Shown here in pieces: positions 34,640-43,823 of a DNA stretch of 64,000 nt. Numbering within the stretch: position 1 is the first letter of the stretch; every line of letters begins with the position of its first letter. The stretch lies in the NCBI GenBank assembly GCA_963204915.1, contig CAUJHS010000082.1, forward strand, positions 124,001 through 188,000, written 5' to 3'. Position numbers and translations under genes: made by a program. The notes below the pieces were generated by a model that did no database searches, was not told the DNA's origin, and was given only the letters and a program-made list of their open reading frames with translations. This DNA is from Planctomycetota bacterium. GTDB lineage: Bacteria; Planctomycetota; Planctomycetia; Pirellulales; Pirellulaceae.

Positions 34640-35398
34640 TTAGCCCTCCGAGCGATTGTCTTGAGGGACGGGACGCCCCCCCGATTCATTTAAGGGGCTT
34701 CCCGCGCCATCCCCTGGTTGATCCGACTCCGCTTGATTCTGCATACCGGCAACGGCGGCAAGCATCCACATAGGTGCTTCAACCGATTCAAGGGGCGAAG
34801 TATCTCCGTCGTCATCGAGGTTCGTCATTCCACCCGAGTCCAATCCGGCGTCTAGGTTGAATTCTTCACCATCGACGTTGTCGTTGCTCACCGCGAGTTG
34901 GCTCCGAGTTCGACTCCAAGCCAAGGCCAAGCCTTGGTCCGAACCGTAGAACGGGGCCTCTCGATCGCCCATTTCCGTTGAGGTCGTTGCGAGGTCTTGG
35001 CGTACCTTGGCCGGTTCGCGCGGCATCCACATCGCCGCCAATTGCCAACCAAGGAAAAACGCCGCACATCCCGCCAGACTGGACCAAGCCAACCGACGAA
35101 GGCCGCGCGAAACTGTGCCCGTCCTTGTCGTGCGAGCGTGTTCCGCAGCCGAGTCTTGCACCAACACGGCATGCGAGGGCGAAATCTTTTGCGCGGATGC
35201 GTGCCCCTGACGATTCTCATATCGACAGGCGAATTCGGCGGCGAAGGTTAACTCGACGGCTCGGGCAACGGCTTCGCGCGCGGCTTGATCTTCCACAAGT
35301 AGCCGCTCAAAGTCGTCCCGTTTTTCCGCCGAGAGCGACTCCGTTGCGTACTGAAAGGCCAACCAGTCAAGGTCGAATTGTGGGGATTTCTGGTTCAT
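34640..35398 (-). CDS. Probable membrane anti-sigma factor
   Basis: A 252-residue protein overlapping the sigma gene by ATGA (35398-35395). The N-terminal 70 residues are acidic and helical (LDWLAFQYATESLSAEKRDDFERLL), like anti-sigma N-terminal domains, but lack the HxxxCxxC zinc motif. A single membrane span lies at about 107-130 (AWSSLAGCAAFFLGWQLAAMWM); the outer part is acidic and low-complexity. Position, coupling and topology support an anti-sigma role; sequence alone does not prove it. Confidence 0.75.
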   Translation of the reverse strand: MNQKSPQFDLDWLAFQYATESLSAEKRDDFERLLVEDQAAREAVARAVELTFAAEFACRYENRQGHASAQKISPSHAVLVQDSAAEHARTTRTGTVSRGLRRLAWSSLAGCAAFFLGWQLAAMWMPREPAKVRQDLATTSTEMGDREAPFYGSDQGLALAWSRTRSQLAVSNDNVDGEEFNLDAGLDSGGMTNLDDDGDTSPLESVEAPMWMLAAVAGMQNQAESDQPGDGAGSPLNESGGRPVPQDNRSEG

Positions 35399-35955
35399 GG
35401 TTCTGTGGGATCAGGCAACGCGCGACGCAATTTAACCAAGGCCAACCGCATTCGCGCTAGCGCCGTTCCCAAGGGGATATTCAGTTCTGACGCAATTTCA
35501 GCGAACGTTTTTTCTTCGTAAATCCGCATCGTGACGATTTGTCGTTGCTCTGCCGGAAGTTGCTGAAGGGCCAGCCGAACACCCTCGATGGCTTCCAAGC
35601 GAACGAATGTTTCCTCGGCCGCGCCAGATGAGGGATCATGGGCCGCGGCAAGCAGACTCAAAACGCGCTTCCCAACCGACTGACGACGCCGCACCGCCAA
35701 AGCCTCGTGCAACGCTACGCGAAAGAGCCACGCTTTACGCGTTTCCTCCTGCGTTGCGTGCCCACACTCAATCATTTTGACAAACGTTGATTGGAGTGCG
35801 TCATTAACCGCAGCGCCATCATGAAGAACCCCCCAAAGGAACCGCTTTAGCTCCGCCTCGTGCTCAACATACAGCGCAGCAACAATCGCCGGGTCGATAT
35901 TTCCCTGGTCATGAACCGCCAAGGGAGGGGAGTCCTCAACAAAACTTGTTATCAA
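35395..35955 (-). CDS. ECF-type RNA polymerase sigma factor
   Basis: A 186-residue sigma-70 family factor of ECF size. Region 2 is visible around 30-90 (ALYVEHEAELKRFLWGVL, DALQSTFVKM, KAWLFRVALHEAL) and region 4 around 125-180 (LQQLPAEQRQIVTMRIYEEKT, FAEIASELNIPLGTALARMR, the helix-turn-helix). It heads the operon that includes the anti-sigma-like, DUF1549/DUF1553, DUF1501 and LTXXQ-like genes. Probably the operon is autoregulated. Planctomycetes carry many such sigma factors near DUF1549/DUF1501 genes. Confidence 0.93.
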   Translation of the reverse strand: MITSFVEDSPPLAVHDQGNIDPAIVAALYVEHEAELKRFLWGVLHDGAAVNDALQSTFVKMIECGHATQEETRKAWLFRVALHEALAVRRRQSVGKRVLSLLAAAHDPSSGAAEETFVRLEAIEGVRLALQQLPAEQRQIVTMRIYEEKTFAEIASELNIPLGTALARMRLALVKLRRALPDPTEP

Positions 35956-36184
35956 CTCAACAATTAAGATGCTCAGGATAGCAGCTTTATTGACTTACCG
36001 ATAAAAATTTTTGCATGATCGAGTCAAGCGACGTTGTTTTCGCGGGCCGTCATTTCGCCCACTCGGAAAAACATCGCCGCCAAATATAATCCGGGAAGTT
36101 CACTTACGCCGCGCAGCATTGAAGCTGACTTCGTGAAACCGCGGACGATTGCACTTGCGACGCCCTATACGTGGGAGTTTGATC

Positions 36185-38071
36185 TTGTTTATTGGACCGG
36201 TATTCACACGCGAAGCGATCACGAGCCCGCGTCGGGCGCGTTTTTATGTCTTTCGCGCGGTTTACGTGACCGCGCTTTTCATTTTGATGTGCACTGCCTG
36301 GCTCATTGTCGCGGGAGTGCAAGTAATTCAGAACGTGGGCGATATGGCCCGATTTGGCTCCGTGCTATTCCAAGTCATGGCACCGTTACAGCTTGCTCTG
36401 GTCGTTTTCTTTTCTGCCTTGTTATCGGCAAGCGCCGTGGCCCAGGAAAAAGACCGGCGCACGATGGTGCTACTGCTCATGTCGCGTCTCACGAATAGTG
36501 AACTCGTACTGGGCAAGCTTTTGGCAAGTTTGCTGAACGTGTTGGTCATGGTGTCGGCGGGTTTGCCCGTATTCATGTTGACCGTGCTTTTCGGCGGGGT
36601 CTCGTTCGCCCAGGTCTGGCGAATCTTTCTTGTTACTCTCGTTACAGGGCTGGCTGCCGGAAGCGTGGGGTCAACGCTCGCCTTATGGCGAGAGAAGACA
36701 TTTCAAACTCTGGCGATGACAGCGCTTGCGTTAGTGTTTTGGCTCGCATTAGGCGAAGCCGTTTACGCCAGCGGCGTCGTCTGGTGGGGAGTATCCGCCG
36801 AAGCGTGGGCGGCTGGCTTTAGCCCTTTTCGGGCAATTTTGGCAGCCGCACGACCAGCAATTGCAGGCGCATCGTCGTTGGGCGTTTTCGATCACGGCGT
36901 TCTGTTTTTGATCGTCGGATCGGGCATCAGCGTAGTGCTCAACGGTGTCGCAATTTGGCGTGTGCGGGTATGGAATCCCTCGCGCGAAGTTTATGCACGC
37001 CAGGAACAGGAAGCAGAAAACTCGGCTACGATCTGGAGCGTCGAGGCATCGTCCAAGTTGGCGGATACGCCTGCGGCAAGTGCGGAAACCGAACGCCCAC
37101 GCCCGAACGCTGCCGAGACCGCGCGCGCCGGGCATGTGGATTCGCAACTTCGAGCGGGCCGACGTTTACGGCGACACCGCCACGTTTGGGATAATCCCGT
37201 GTTGTGGCGTGAGGTGCGAACCTGGGCGTATGGACGAAAGATTCTGATTGTCCACGCGGCTTACTGCTTGTTCTTTGCTTTGGCTGCCGCGGGAATTTGG
37301 TGGACGCTTAGTCAAAACGCCGCCTCCCCCGCCGATGATCAAGGGACGGCCATTCCTGCGACGGCGAAGCTCATGGCGCCGCTGTTCATGATGAGTTTAA
37401 TCATCGTTAATGCGCTAGCCGTAACCGCGATCACCAACGAACGCGACGGCAAATCGCTCGATTTGCTCCTGGCGACGGATTTGTCGCCCAAGGAGTTTAT
37501 CTTGGGCAAGCTGGGAGGCGTGTTCTGGGTCACGCGACTCATGATTGTGCTGCCGTTGGTATTATGCGTCTACTTGTGGTGGGCGGGAGGAGTATCGCTA
37601 GAGAATCTGACTTATCTGACGGGTGGACTTCTGGTGATGTTTCTGTTTGCAGCGTCCTTAGGCGTTCATTGCGGCATGATCTACGCGAGCAGCCGAACCG
37701 CAATTTCTGTTAGCCTTGGGATGGTGTTTTTTCTATTTTTGGGCGTGGTCACCTGCATCTTAATGATGATCTCGTTTAGCGGCTCGTTCCAAGTTCAATT
37801 GGCGCCATTTTTAGCCTTCATTATGGGCGGGTCCGTAGGCATGTACATTGCCCTGGGCGCGAGAAACCCCTCGGCCGCTATCGCGGCAGCGGCCCTGATG
37901 GCGCCGTTCGCCACATTTTTCGCGATTACGAGTTACCTGCTCGGCGACCGAGAGCTAACCGTCTTCCTGGTACTGGCAGGAGCATTCGGGTTTACGACCG
38001 CCGCCATGATCGTGCCCGCGATCGGGGAGTTCGACATCGCCATGGGAAGGACGCAAGGCAACGAAGAATAA
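36185..38071 (+). CDS. ABC-2 type transporter permease, duplicated six-span halves
   Basis: A roughly 628-residue membrane protein with two similar halves, each with about six spans and the ABC-2 signature order (TREAITSPRRARFYV, then QEKDRRTMVLLLMSRLTNSELVLGK in the first half; LWREVRTWAYG and NERDGKSLDLLLATDLSPKEFILGK in the second). The halves are joined by a polar linker (about 270-350). The two halves could form a self-paired permease of the export type. No ATP-binding subunit gene is adjacent; it must be encoded elsewhere. The start is uncertain: TTG 36185 has GGGAG 7 nt upstream, while an in-frame TTG at 36149 would add 12 residues. Confidence 0.85.
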   Translation: MFIGPVFTREAITSPRRARFYVFRAVYVTALFILMCTAWLIVAGVQVIQNVGDMARFGSVLFQVMAPLQLALVVFFSALLSASAVAQEKDRRTMVLLLMSRLTNSELVLGKLLASLLNVLVMVSAGLPVFMLTVLFGGVSFAQVWRIFLVTLVTGLAAGSVGSTLALWREKTFQTLAMTALALVFWLALGEAVYASGVVWWGVSAEAWAAGFSPFRAILAAARPAIAGASSLGVFDHGVLFLIVGSGISVVLNGVAIWRVRVWNPSREVYARQEQEAENSATIWSVEASSKLADTPAASAETERPRPNAAETARAGHVDSQLRAGRRLRRHRHVWDNPVLWREVRTWAYGRKILIVHAAYCLFFALAAAGIWWTLSQNAASPADDQGTAIPATAKLMAPLFMMSLIIVNALAVTAITNERDGKSLDLLLATDLSPKEFILGKLGGVFWVTRLMIVLPLVLCVYLWWAGGVSLENLTYLTGGLLVMFLFAASLGVHCGMIYASSRTAISVSLGMVFFLFLGVVTCILMMISFSGSFQVQLAPFLAFIMGGSVGMYIALGARNPSAAIAAAALMAPFATFFAITSYLLGDRELTVFLVLAGAFGFTTAAMIVPAIGEFDIAMGRTQGNEE

Positions 38072-38087
38072 CGCAACTTGACTGGCG

Positions 38088-38951
38088 TTAATCCTGCACT
38101 GGCGGATGGGGAAGGCGTGCGATTGTTTCGGCGACGGGCGGCGAGTTCACCCCCGTTTTCTCCAGTACTGTGATCAAACATTGACTTGACCACAGGCCGT
38201 AGTTGGTATTGCCAGGAAGATAAACCTCGCGGTCGCGCGTCACGGGCGTCGCCGTCTCGATGAGTTGAACGGTTACCGGCGATAGGCGATGAAAGCCCGG
38301 TAGCGACTCGATACGCACCGGTTCACTGAGCGGCCTTCCTGCGTGTCGAAACGCCGCTTCGACGAGTTCGGCGCAGTAGTAGCGGTCGTTGTCGAGTCGA
38401 AAGTCGTTGTCAAACTTTCCCTGCTGACGGTAGGCGGCTCGACAAAAATCGACGACGGCGCGCGTCGAATGCTGAAACTCGGGTTCGAGCCGTTTTACCG
38501 CAACCGACCAGACGCGACGATCTGTGACATATTCGTCAAAAGGTCGGCGCAGTGTGCCTTCCGAGATAACGTCGTATACCACCGGCTGACCTTCTTCGAT
38601 GGCGATCACGCCTACATGCGAAAATTCGCTGTTGGCAATCTCGGCAGAGAACTTCGAGAAGTTCAGGAACCCCAACAGGATGCGGCTTTCGCCCATCACG
38701 AAGATCACGTCCCCGTCCTGCAGGTTCTGGCGCCCCCAGACATCCCAAGCCTGCTGTCGCGCGTAAGGTTTCCGCCAAGGTAAAGTATTTGGCAGCTCGG
38801 TTAAGGCTGGAAAGCGCCATCGTGAGGTTGATTGACAGCCGCTTGCGACCAAAATCAAAACTGCCCCCAAAACGCAAACCGCTAGTCGCCGGCTGATCGC
38901 GGCGAGACTGGTCCTGCCGGTCTTTGTTGACTGCGTTTTTGCATGCATCAT
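38088..38951 (-). CDS. YiiX/YebB-like permuted NlpC/P60 lipoprotein
   Basis: A 287-residue protein with a lipoprotein signal: hydrophobic core then LVASGC, Cys39. Residues 75-240 match the permuted papain-like YiiX/NlpC-P60 fold: GDVIFVMGESRIL, then His in FSHVGVIA and the catalytic Cys in DRYYCAELVEAAF. The order His-before-Cys is that of the permuted group, members of which cut amide or ester bonds in lipids or peptidoglycan. The frame opens at 39041, but ATG 38951 or 38948 is the start that yields a lipoprotein signal. Its end is 16 nt from the convergent ABC permease gene. Confidence 0.85.
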   Translation of the reverse strand: MMHAKTQSTKTGRTSLAAISRRLAVCVLGAVLILVASGCQSTSRWRFPALTELPNTLPWRKPYARQQAWDVWGRQNLQDGDVIFVMGESRILLGFLNFSKFSAEIANSEFSHVGVIAIEEGQPVVYDVISEGTLRRPFDEYVTDRRVWSVAVKRLEPEFQHSTRAVVDFCRAAYRQQGKFDNDFRLDNDRYYCAELVEAAFRHAGRPLSEPVRIESLPGFHRLSPVTVQLIETATPVTRDREVYLPGNTNYGLWSSQCLITVLEKTGVNSPPVAETIARLPHPPVQD

Positions 38952-39296
38952 GACGTCAGCCTGCCGTTCACGGTTTGCCGGGAACATCAATAATCGGTAT
39001 CCAGCATTGGAAAAAGGGCAGAATGATCGCGGCAAGGCCATGTCACCAACGCTTGGTAATCAAGGTTGAATGCAACGACTAGGCGGATTTGGGGAAGTCT
39101 TTCGATCATTCCAGTTTTAGCGACCTTCCCGCCCATGCTAAGTATTTCGGCAAATCCAAACCGATCACAAAAACAGATCGTCCGGATTACCCGGCGTACT
39201 AGGCGGGACGCGTGAACAAATCGGATGGCGTCGAGACGGCGTCGCGATGGCACACGCAAATCAGGGCATCAACCTCGCGAAAAAGGAGTTCGTCCG
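38952..39296. other. Divergent intergenic region
   Basis: Between the YiiX-like lipoprotein gene (minus) and the MORN-type gene (plus). Presumably holds promoters for both, but none is clear. An AAAAGGAG ribosome-binding site at 39281-39288 belongs to the MORN-type gene. Confidence 0.45.
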
Positions 39297-40748
39297 ATGA
39301 ATCCCACAACCCGCAATTGGAGAAAACGTCTCGGTCCACCCCTGTGGGTGTTATGCGCGGCGGCGGGTGGTCCCGTGTTTTCGCAACAGGCTGGCACTTC
39401 GGGCAGCCTCGTGCTCGAACTGAACACCGCGCGGCCTGCGGTCGCAGCACATCTTACCGACGACGATCCTCCCCCGGCTCCGCCGAGCGACATTTCCACG
39501 GGAATGAGTGGACGCCGCGCGCCTGGCGGCGATGCCCTTGCGGCTCCGGCTGTCCCCGCAATACCTCTTTCCGCGCCCTCCGTAACGAATGACGTGGCTC
39601 TGGAGCCAACTGTCCTCGACGACGGTATCGCGCCGATCCCGTTACCGAGCGATATTGGTAATGAAGCGCAGGGTATGCCGGATAAGCACCTCGTTGAGCC
39701 CGAGGATATCGAAGACGTCAATATCTCGGCGCCAATTCCCGCAGAAGTCCCAGAAACGGAACTTGTCCAAGAACGCTTTCCCAATGGAAGCTTGAAGATT
39801 GCGCGGGAAATTACGCAAGACGGACAAGGCAATTTCGTCAACCACGGCTCGTGGAAAGAGTGGGACCTTCAGGGCGACTTGATTGCCGAAGGGGAATATC
39901 AGCATGGGGTTCGACAGGGCCAATGGCGGCGCGTACTCAATGCCAAAGATTCGCCATTGTTTAGCACGGCGCCCTACAACCAATATCAGGGACCCTTTGT
40001 CTCGTTGGTGACATTGAAAAACGGGCGACTCGAAGGCGCCTGGGTCATTACCGACGCGCAAGGGCACAAAATCAGTGAAATAAGTTTTGCTGGCGGCGTA
40101 CGTCACGGGACGGCTATCTGGTGGCACGCTAATGGCAAAAAAATGCAACAGATCACATTCCAACATGGTGTCGCACACCAGGAAATTCTGACCTGGCGCA
40201 ACGATGGTAGCCTGGCCGCCAAGGAAGAATACTTGGAAGGCCGCAAAATCGAATCGAAAACAGAATACCACGCTCAGGATCGTCGGAAGTCACTTGGCGA
40301 TTATTTGGCTCCGAAAATGGTCGTCGAAAAGGATGACGACTGGTGGAATGCACGGTTAGCCACCTTCCGCGCCGAAGGAGACTCTGATCGTCACGGCGCC
40401 TGGACGGCGTGGCACCCCAATGGCCAGGTTCAGGTCGAAGGCCATTTCCAGTATGGCGAACCTGAAGGCGAATTCACTTGGTATTATCCCAACGGACAAA
40501 AATCGGTGGAGGGAAGCTACCGCCAAGGCGAACGTCATGGCGCCTGGACTTGGTGGCATGATAACGGCCTGAAGTCGTCGCTCGGAGACTTCATCGACGG
40601 CAAGCCCGCTGGCAAGTGGACGTGGTGGACCGCTGAAGGGAAAGTGGCGCAAAAGGCCGACTTCGCGGATGGCGTACCACAACAAGCTCTGGACGAAGCC
40701 CGAAAGACGATTCAGGCCACATTGCCCGCGCCCTACCGCGGAAAATAA
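39297..40748 (+). CDS. Secreted MORN_2 (YwqK-type) repeat protein
   Basis: A 483-residue protein. A signal peptide (about 1-30, LWVLCAAAGGPVFSQ) is followed by a proline/alanine-rich linker (40-130) and a C-terminal run of at least six MORN_2 repeats (GEYQHGVRQGQW, GAWTAWHPNGQVQVEGHF, GEFTWYYPNGQKSVEGSY and GAWTWWHDNGLK are clear units). Such repeats fold as beta-hairpins and mediate binding to lipids or proteins; in some species they are annotated as antitoxins, but nothing here resembles a toxin. ATG 39297 follows AAAAGGAG. Confidence 0.88.
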   Translation: MNPTTRNWRKRLGPPLWVLCAAAGGPVFSQQAGTSGSLVLELNTARPAVAAHLTDDDPPPAPPSDISTGMSGRRAPGGDALAAPAVPAIPLSAPSVTNDVALEPTVLDDGIAPIPLPSDIGNEAQGMPDKHLVEPEDIEDVNISAPIPAEVPETELVQERFPNGSLKIAREITQDGQGNFVNHGSWKEWDLQGDLIAEGEYQHGVRQGQWRRVLNAKDSPLFSTAPYNQYQGPFVSLVTLKNGRLEGAWVITDAQGHKISEISFAGGVRHGTAIWWHANGKKMQQITFQHGVAHQEILTWRNDGSLAAKEEYLEGRKIESKTEYHAQDRRKSLGDYLAPKMVVEKDDDWWNARLATFRAEGDSDRHGAWTAWHPNGQVQVEGHFQYGEPEGEFTWYYPNGQKSVEGSYRQGERHGAWTWWHDNGLKSSLGDFIDGKPAGKWTWWTAEGKVAQKADFADGVPQQALDEARKTIQATLPAPYRGK

Positions 40749-40825
40749 GTGAGCCTGTTACGACGGGCTTGCCAACACCTTCACAGCGCAAAGAGCGACG
40801 TGAGATGAATGACGTCGTCATCAGG

Positions 40826-40851
40826 GGCTGAGCGAAACCCATCGCTCAGCC
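40826..40851. terminator. Hairpin between convergent genes
   Basis: GGCTGAGCG (40826-40834) pairs with CGCTCAGCC (40843-40851) around AAACCCAT, nine perfect pairs. It overlaps the SNF2 gene's stop codon and lies 78 nt past the MORN-type gene. No long T-run. Confidence 0.5.
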
Positions 40852-42627
40852 TGCTTTGCGTAAGGGGCCTTTGGGTGTTTGCAAATTAAAGAGTCCGAAG
40901 ATTTGCTCCTGCGTCAACCCGGCGCTGCGCGGCGCTTCGGTGTCCGAAAAGATTGCATTGAACAACTCGCGCTTCTCTTCCAACACTTGATTGATGCGTT
41001 CCTCGATTGTGCTCAAAGCAAGGAACCGTGTCACAGTAACCGAGCCTGCCGCGCCAATGCGGTGGGCTCGATTGATGGCCTGATCCTCGATGGCCGGATT
41101 CCACCATCGGTCAAACAAAAATACATACCGGCAAAACTGTAAGTTCAAACCAACGCTTCCAGCGCCATAGCTCATGAGAATGACGTGCTTGGACGGATCC
41201 GCCTTGAATTGATCAATAATCGCATCGCGGCGCTTTGAGGGAAGCTGTCCGTGATACTCAAGCGGGCCAAGATGTTCGATTCGTGTTCGGATGTGCTGCA
41301 GGGTTGTCACCCACTGACTAAATACGATTGCTTTCTGCTGGCTGGCGGCTACTTCCTCCAAGTCGGCCAACAATCGTTCGAGCTTTGCGCTGGCGCCTGT
41401 GACGGGGTCGAAGTTACAGATCTGCTTAAGACGCAGCACCAGTTCAAACACGTGTTGAACGGTCAATTGTTCGCCCAGCGCGTTAAGACGAATTACGCCC
41501 TCTTCTTCCGCGGCCTTATAAGTTTCCCACTGTTCCGGCGTCAATTCAACTTCCGCGTCGCGATACAATTTGGGGGGCATTTCGGTCAGCACCTTATCTT
41601 TGGTGCGCCGCAAGATGTAGTCGCGAGCTGCTTTGCCCAACTCGCGGATGCGCATGTCGGCTGAAAGATAATTCGGGGCCAGGAATTCGAAGATTCCAAC
41701 AAGGTCCTCTGAACTATTTTCAATCGGAGTGCCAGTCAGGGCCCAACTGCGGGTGCGTGAGATCGAACGAACAACTTCGCTGGTCGTACTCCCCCGGTTC
41801 TTAATCCTTTGGGCTTCGTCCAGGACAACGAGATCGAAATGAAGGTCCGCATCGGCGGCGACATCGCGGTCGCGCATAAGCAATTCGTAGTTTGCGAGTT
41901 TCACCGGCGTATGAGGTTGCATCCATTGCCAACGGCGCCGCGCTTGATCGCCTTCGATGATGCCGACAGGAATCTCGGGCGCCCAAAGTGCGAATTCGCG
42001 TCGCCAATTGGTAACTAACGGCTTAGGGCATACCAGAAGTACATTGCGCACCTCCGAAGCTAATAACAACAGGCGAATTGTCGTGATCGCCTGCATGGTT
42101 TTGCCGAGCCCCATCTCGTCCGCCAAAATCGCGGCGTACCGCGGATACAAAAACGCGATGCCTTGCAATTGGTAAGGAAACGGCTCGAAGGGAAATCGCA
42201 CCGCTTCTTGCGAAATGATCGTCTCCAGCGATGGCTGCAGCAGGTAGTACAGCCGGTCCTCGAGTTTGATCACATCGCCTGGAGGACGAATCCGCGTAAC
42301 ACGGGCCGCACTTCCATCGGCCGTCGATCGAACGGATCCGGCGGACGCCAATGCATTTCGCACCGCGTTTGGTTGGTTCGCCGGCGCGGGAGCGCGCCAT
42401 TCGGGCGCCTCGGGAAAGACGAAACTGCGCGTTTTCACCGGTGTCGCCCCAAGACGAAACGAAACGGTCTTGGGGATGTCGAACTCAAGAGGAACGCCGT
42501 ACGTTTGTACTTTCAGCGGGCGCGCGAGCGCGGCCGCCCATCCCGTCGCGAACAGTTCAATCGGAAGCGTCAAATCGACTTCGACGGCATTGATCGGACC
42601 GGGACGAGAGTCGGTGGGATTCGTCAT
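40846..42627 (-). CDS. SNF2-family DEAD/DEAH helicase
   Basis: A 593-residue Swi2/Snf2-type ATPase. Helicase motifs in order: I ADEMGLGKTMQAI, Ia (LLVCPKPLV), II VVLDEAQRIKN, III WALTGTPIENSSED, IV (IVFSQWVTTLQ), V LMSYGAGSVGLNLQ and VI QAINRAHRIG. The first 130 residues are unrecognised and lack a SWIM zinc motif. These bacterial enzymes translocate on double-stranded DNA and are thought to remodel protein-DNA or RNA polymerase complexes. It begins 3 nt after the MlaD-like gene's stop, so it may be transcribed with the lipid-transport set, a combination with no obvious functional logic. Confidence 0.93.
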   Translation of the reverse strand: MTNPTDSRPGPINAVEVDLTLPIELFATGWAAALARPLKVQTYGVPLEFDIPKTVSFRLGATPVKTRSFVFPEAPEWRAPAPANQPNAVRNALASAGSVRSTADGSAARVTRIRPPGDVIKLEDRLYYLLQPSLETIISQEAVRFPFEPFPYQLQGIAFLYPRYAAILADEMGLGKTMQAITTIRLLLLASEVRNVLLVCPKPLVTNWRREFALWAPEIPVGIIEGDQARRRWQWMQPHTPVKLANYELLMRDRDVAADADLHFDLVVLDEAQRIKNRGSTTSEVVRSISRTRSWALTGTPIENSSEDLVGIFEFLAPNYLSADMRIRELGKAARDYILRRTKDKVLTEMPPKLYRDAEVELTPEQWETYKAAEEEGVIRLNALGEQLTVQHVFELVLRLKQICNFDPVTGASAKLERLLADLEEVAASQQKAIVFSQWVTTLQHIRTRIEHLGPLEYHGQLPSKRRDAIIDQFKADPSKHVILMSYGAGSVGLNLQFCRYVFLFDRWWNPAIEDQAINRAHRIGAAGSVTVTRFLALSTIEERINQVLEEKRELFNAIFSDTEAPRSAGLTQEQIFGLFNLQTPKGPLRKAG

Positions 42628-42630
42628 GAG

Positions 42631-43782
42631 TTATTGAGGGAAGTGTTTCAAACCAGGCGACGAGCGATCGAGCACGCTGCGCACTCCAATCGAGCCGCCC
42701 GGATCGCGAGCCACCTTATCAACCGCAATGCGCGCATCGTCGACGATCGGCATCACGCGACGCGTAATCTCTTCGACATTGGCGGCGGCGCGATCAAGCC
42801 GCAGATATAAATCGGGGTCATGCACCAGCATGCCGAGCGTCCCCTCGGACGTATTCAAAGAACGTGTAAAGTCGTTTACGTTACTCACTAAACCGTCGAT
42901 CGAGCCAAGGCTCCGTTCAACGTTCGTGACGATCGCTTCACCACGTTCGCCCAAGGGTTGGGTGATTCCCTCCAAATTGTTCATGTTTCGACGGAACGTC
43001 TCACTCGCTTCGCCAAAGCGGTTGAAGGCAACGCGCGCCTCGCCGACGGCCACGCGGGCTTCTGATACAAGCTGCGGCATCTCTTGAAAGGCGCGTTGCA
43101 TTTCGCCTTTGAAATCCTCCTCCTCAAACAGCTCGTTGACGTTCTGAAAGGTTGCATTTGCGCTCGTCAACGTCGTCCGAAATCCGTCAATCACGACTTC
43201 CGTCTTCTGAACAAGGCGGTTCAGCTGTGTCGCGTTATTGTCGACCAAGGCATTGACGTTCGACGCAAGCACCGTGGCTTCATTTCCCGCTCGCGAGATC
43301 GATTGAATCGCCACTTTCAAATCGGCGTCGAGTTGTGCAAACCGCTCCAATGCCTTTAACGGATCGCCTGCCACGGCGCCCTGTATTTCATCGCCGTTTT
43401 CCAACGGTTCCTCGGGAAGACTGGGGTCGCTGCTGGGAACAAACTCGACCACGGCGTTCCCCAAGGGAAACTTTGAAGTAATGCGAGGAACCTGATCTTG
43501 CCGTAACGTTCGCTCTCCATCGATACGCGCCGTCACACGCACACCTGTTTCTGGTAGAAGCTCAACATCGGTAACGCGCCCGATCAGCACGCCATCGCGC
43601 TGGATGGGGGTGTCGACCTTCACTCCGGGCGCCTCTGGAAAGGTAATGTAAAGTTCATAGTCATTCCCTAGGACGCCCGCCAAGGGAACTCCGTCGGTGA
43701 GGATGAACATGAGCACCACGGTCAAAATCACCGCGACGAGCATGACGACGCCAACACGAAATTGGAGGACACGTTCGTCCAT
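42631..43782 (-). CDS. MlaD-like MCE-domain lipid transport protein
   Basis: A 383-residue protein: one N-terminal span (about 7-28, VGVVMLVAVILTVVLMFIL), an MCE domain (about 35-125; YELYITFPEAPGVKVDTPI, QRDGVLIGRV), then a long helical region (150-340). MCE proteins of the MlaD/PqiB group carry phospholipids between membranes. It is longer than E. coli MlaD (about 180 residues), the extra part being helical, similar to the long single-MCE proteins of other phyla. It is downstream of the MlaF- and MlaE-like genes. MlaB and MlaC counterparts are not present. Confidence 0.9.
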   Translation of the reverse strand: MDERVLQFRVGVVMLVAVILTVVLMFILTDGVPLAGVLGNDYELYITFPEAPGVKVDTPIQRDGVLIGRVTDVELLPETGVRVTARIDGERTLRQDQVPRITSKFPLGNAVVEFVPSSDPSLPEEPLENGDEIQGAVAGDPLKALERFAQLDADLKVAIQSISRAGNEATVLASNVNALVDNNATQLNRLVQKTEVVIDGFRTTLTSANATFQNVNELFEEEDFKGEMQRAFQEMPQLVSEARVAVGEARVAFNRFGEASETFRRNMNNLEGITQPLGERGEAIVTNVERSLGSIDGLVSNVNDFTRSLNTSEGTLGMLVHDPDLYLRLDRAAANVEEITRRVMPIVDDARIAVDKVARDPGGSIGVRSVLDRSSPGLKHFPQ

Positions 43783-43823
43783 GAGTTACGCGCCAAGTTC
43801 AGGTGGTTGATTGGTTCATTCAG

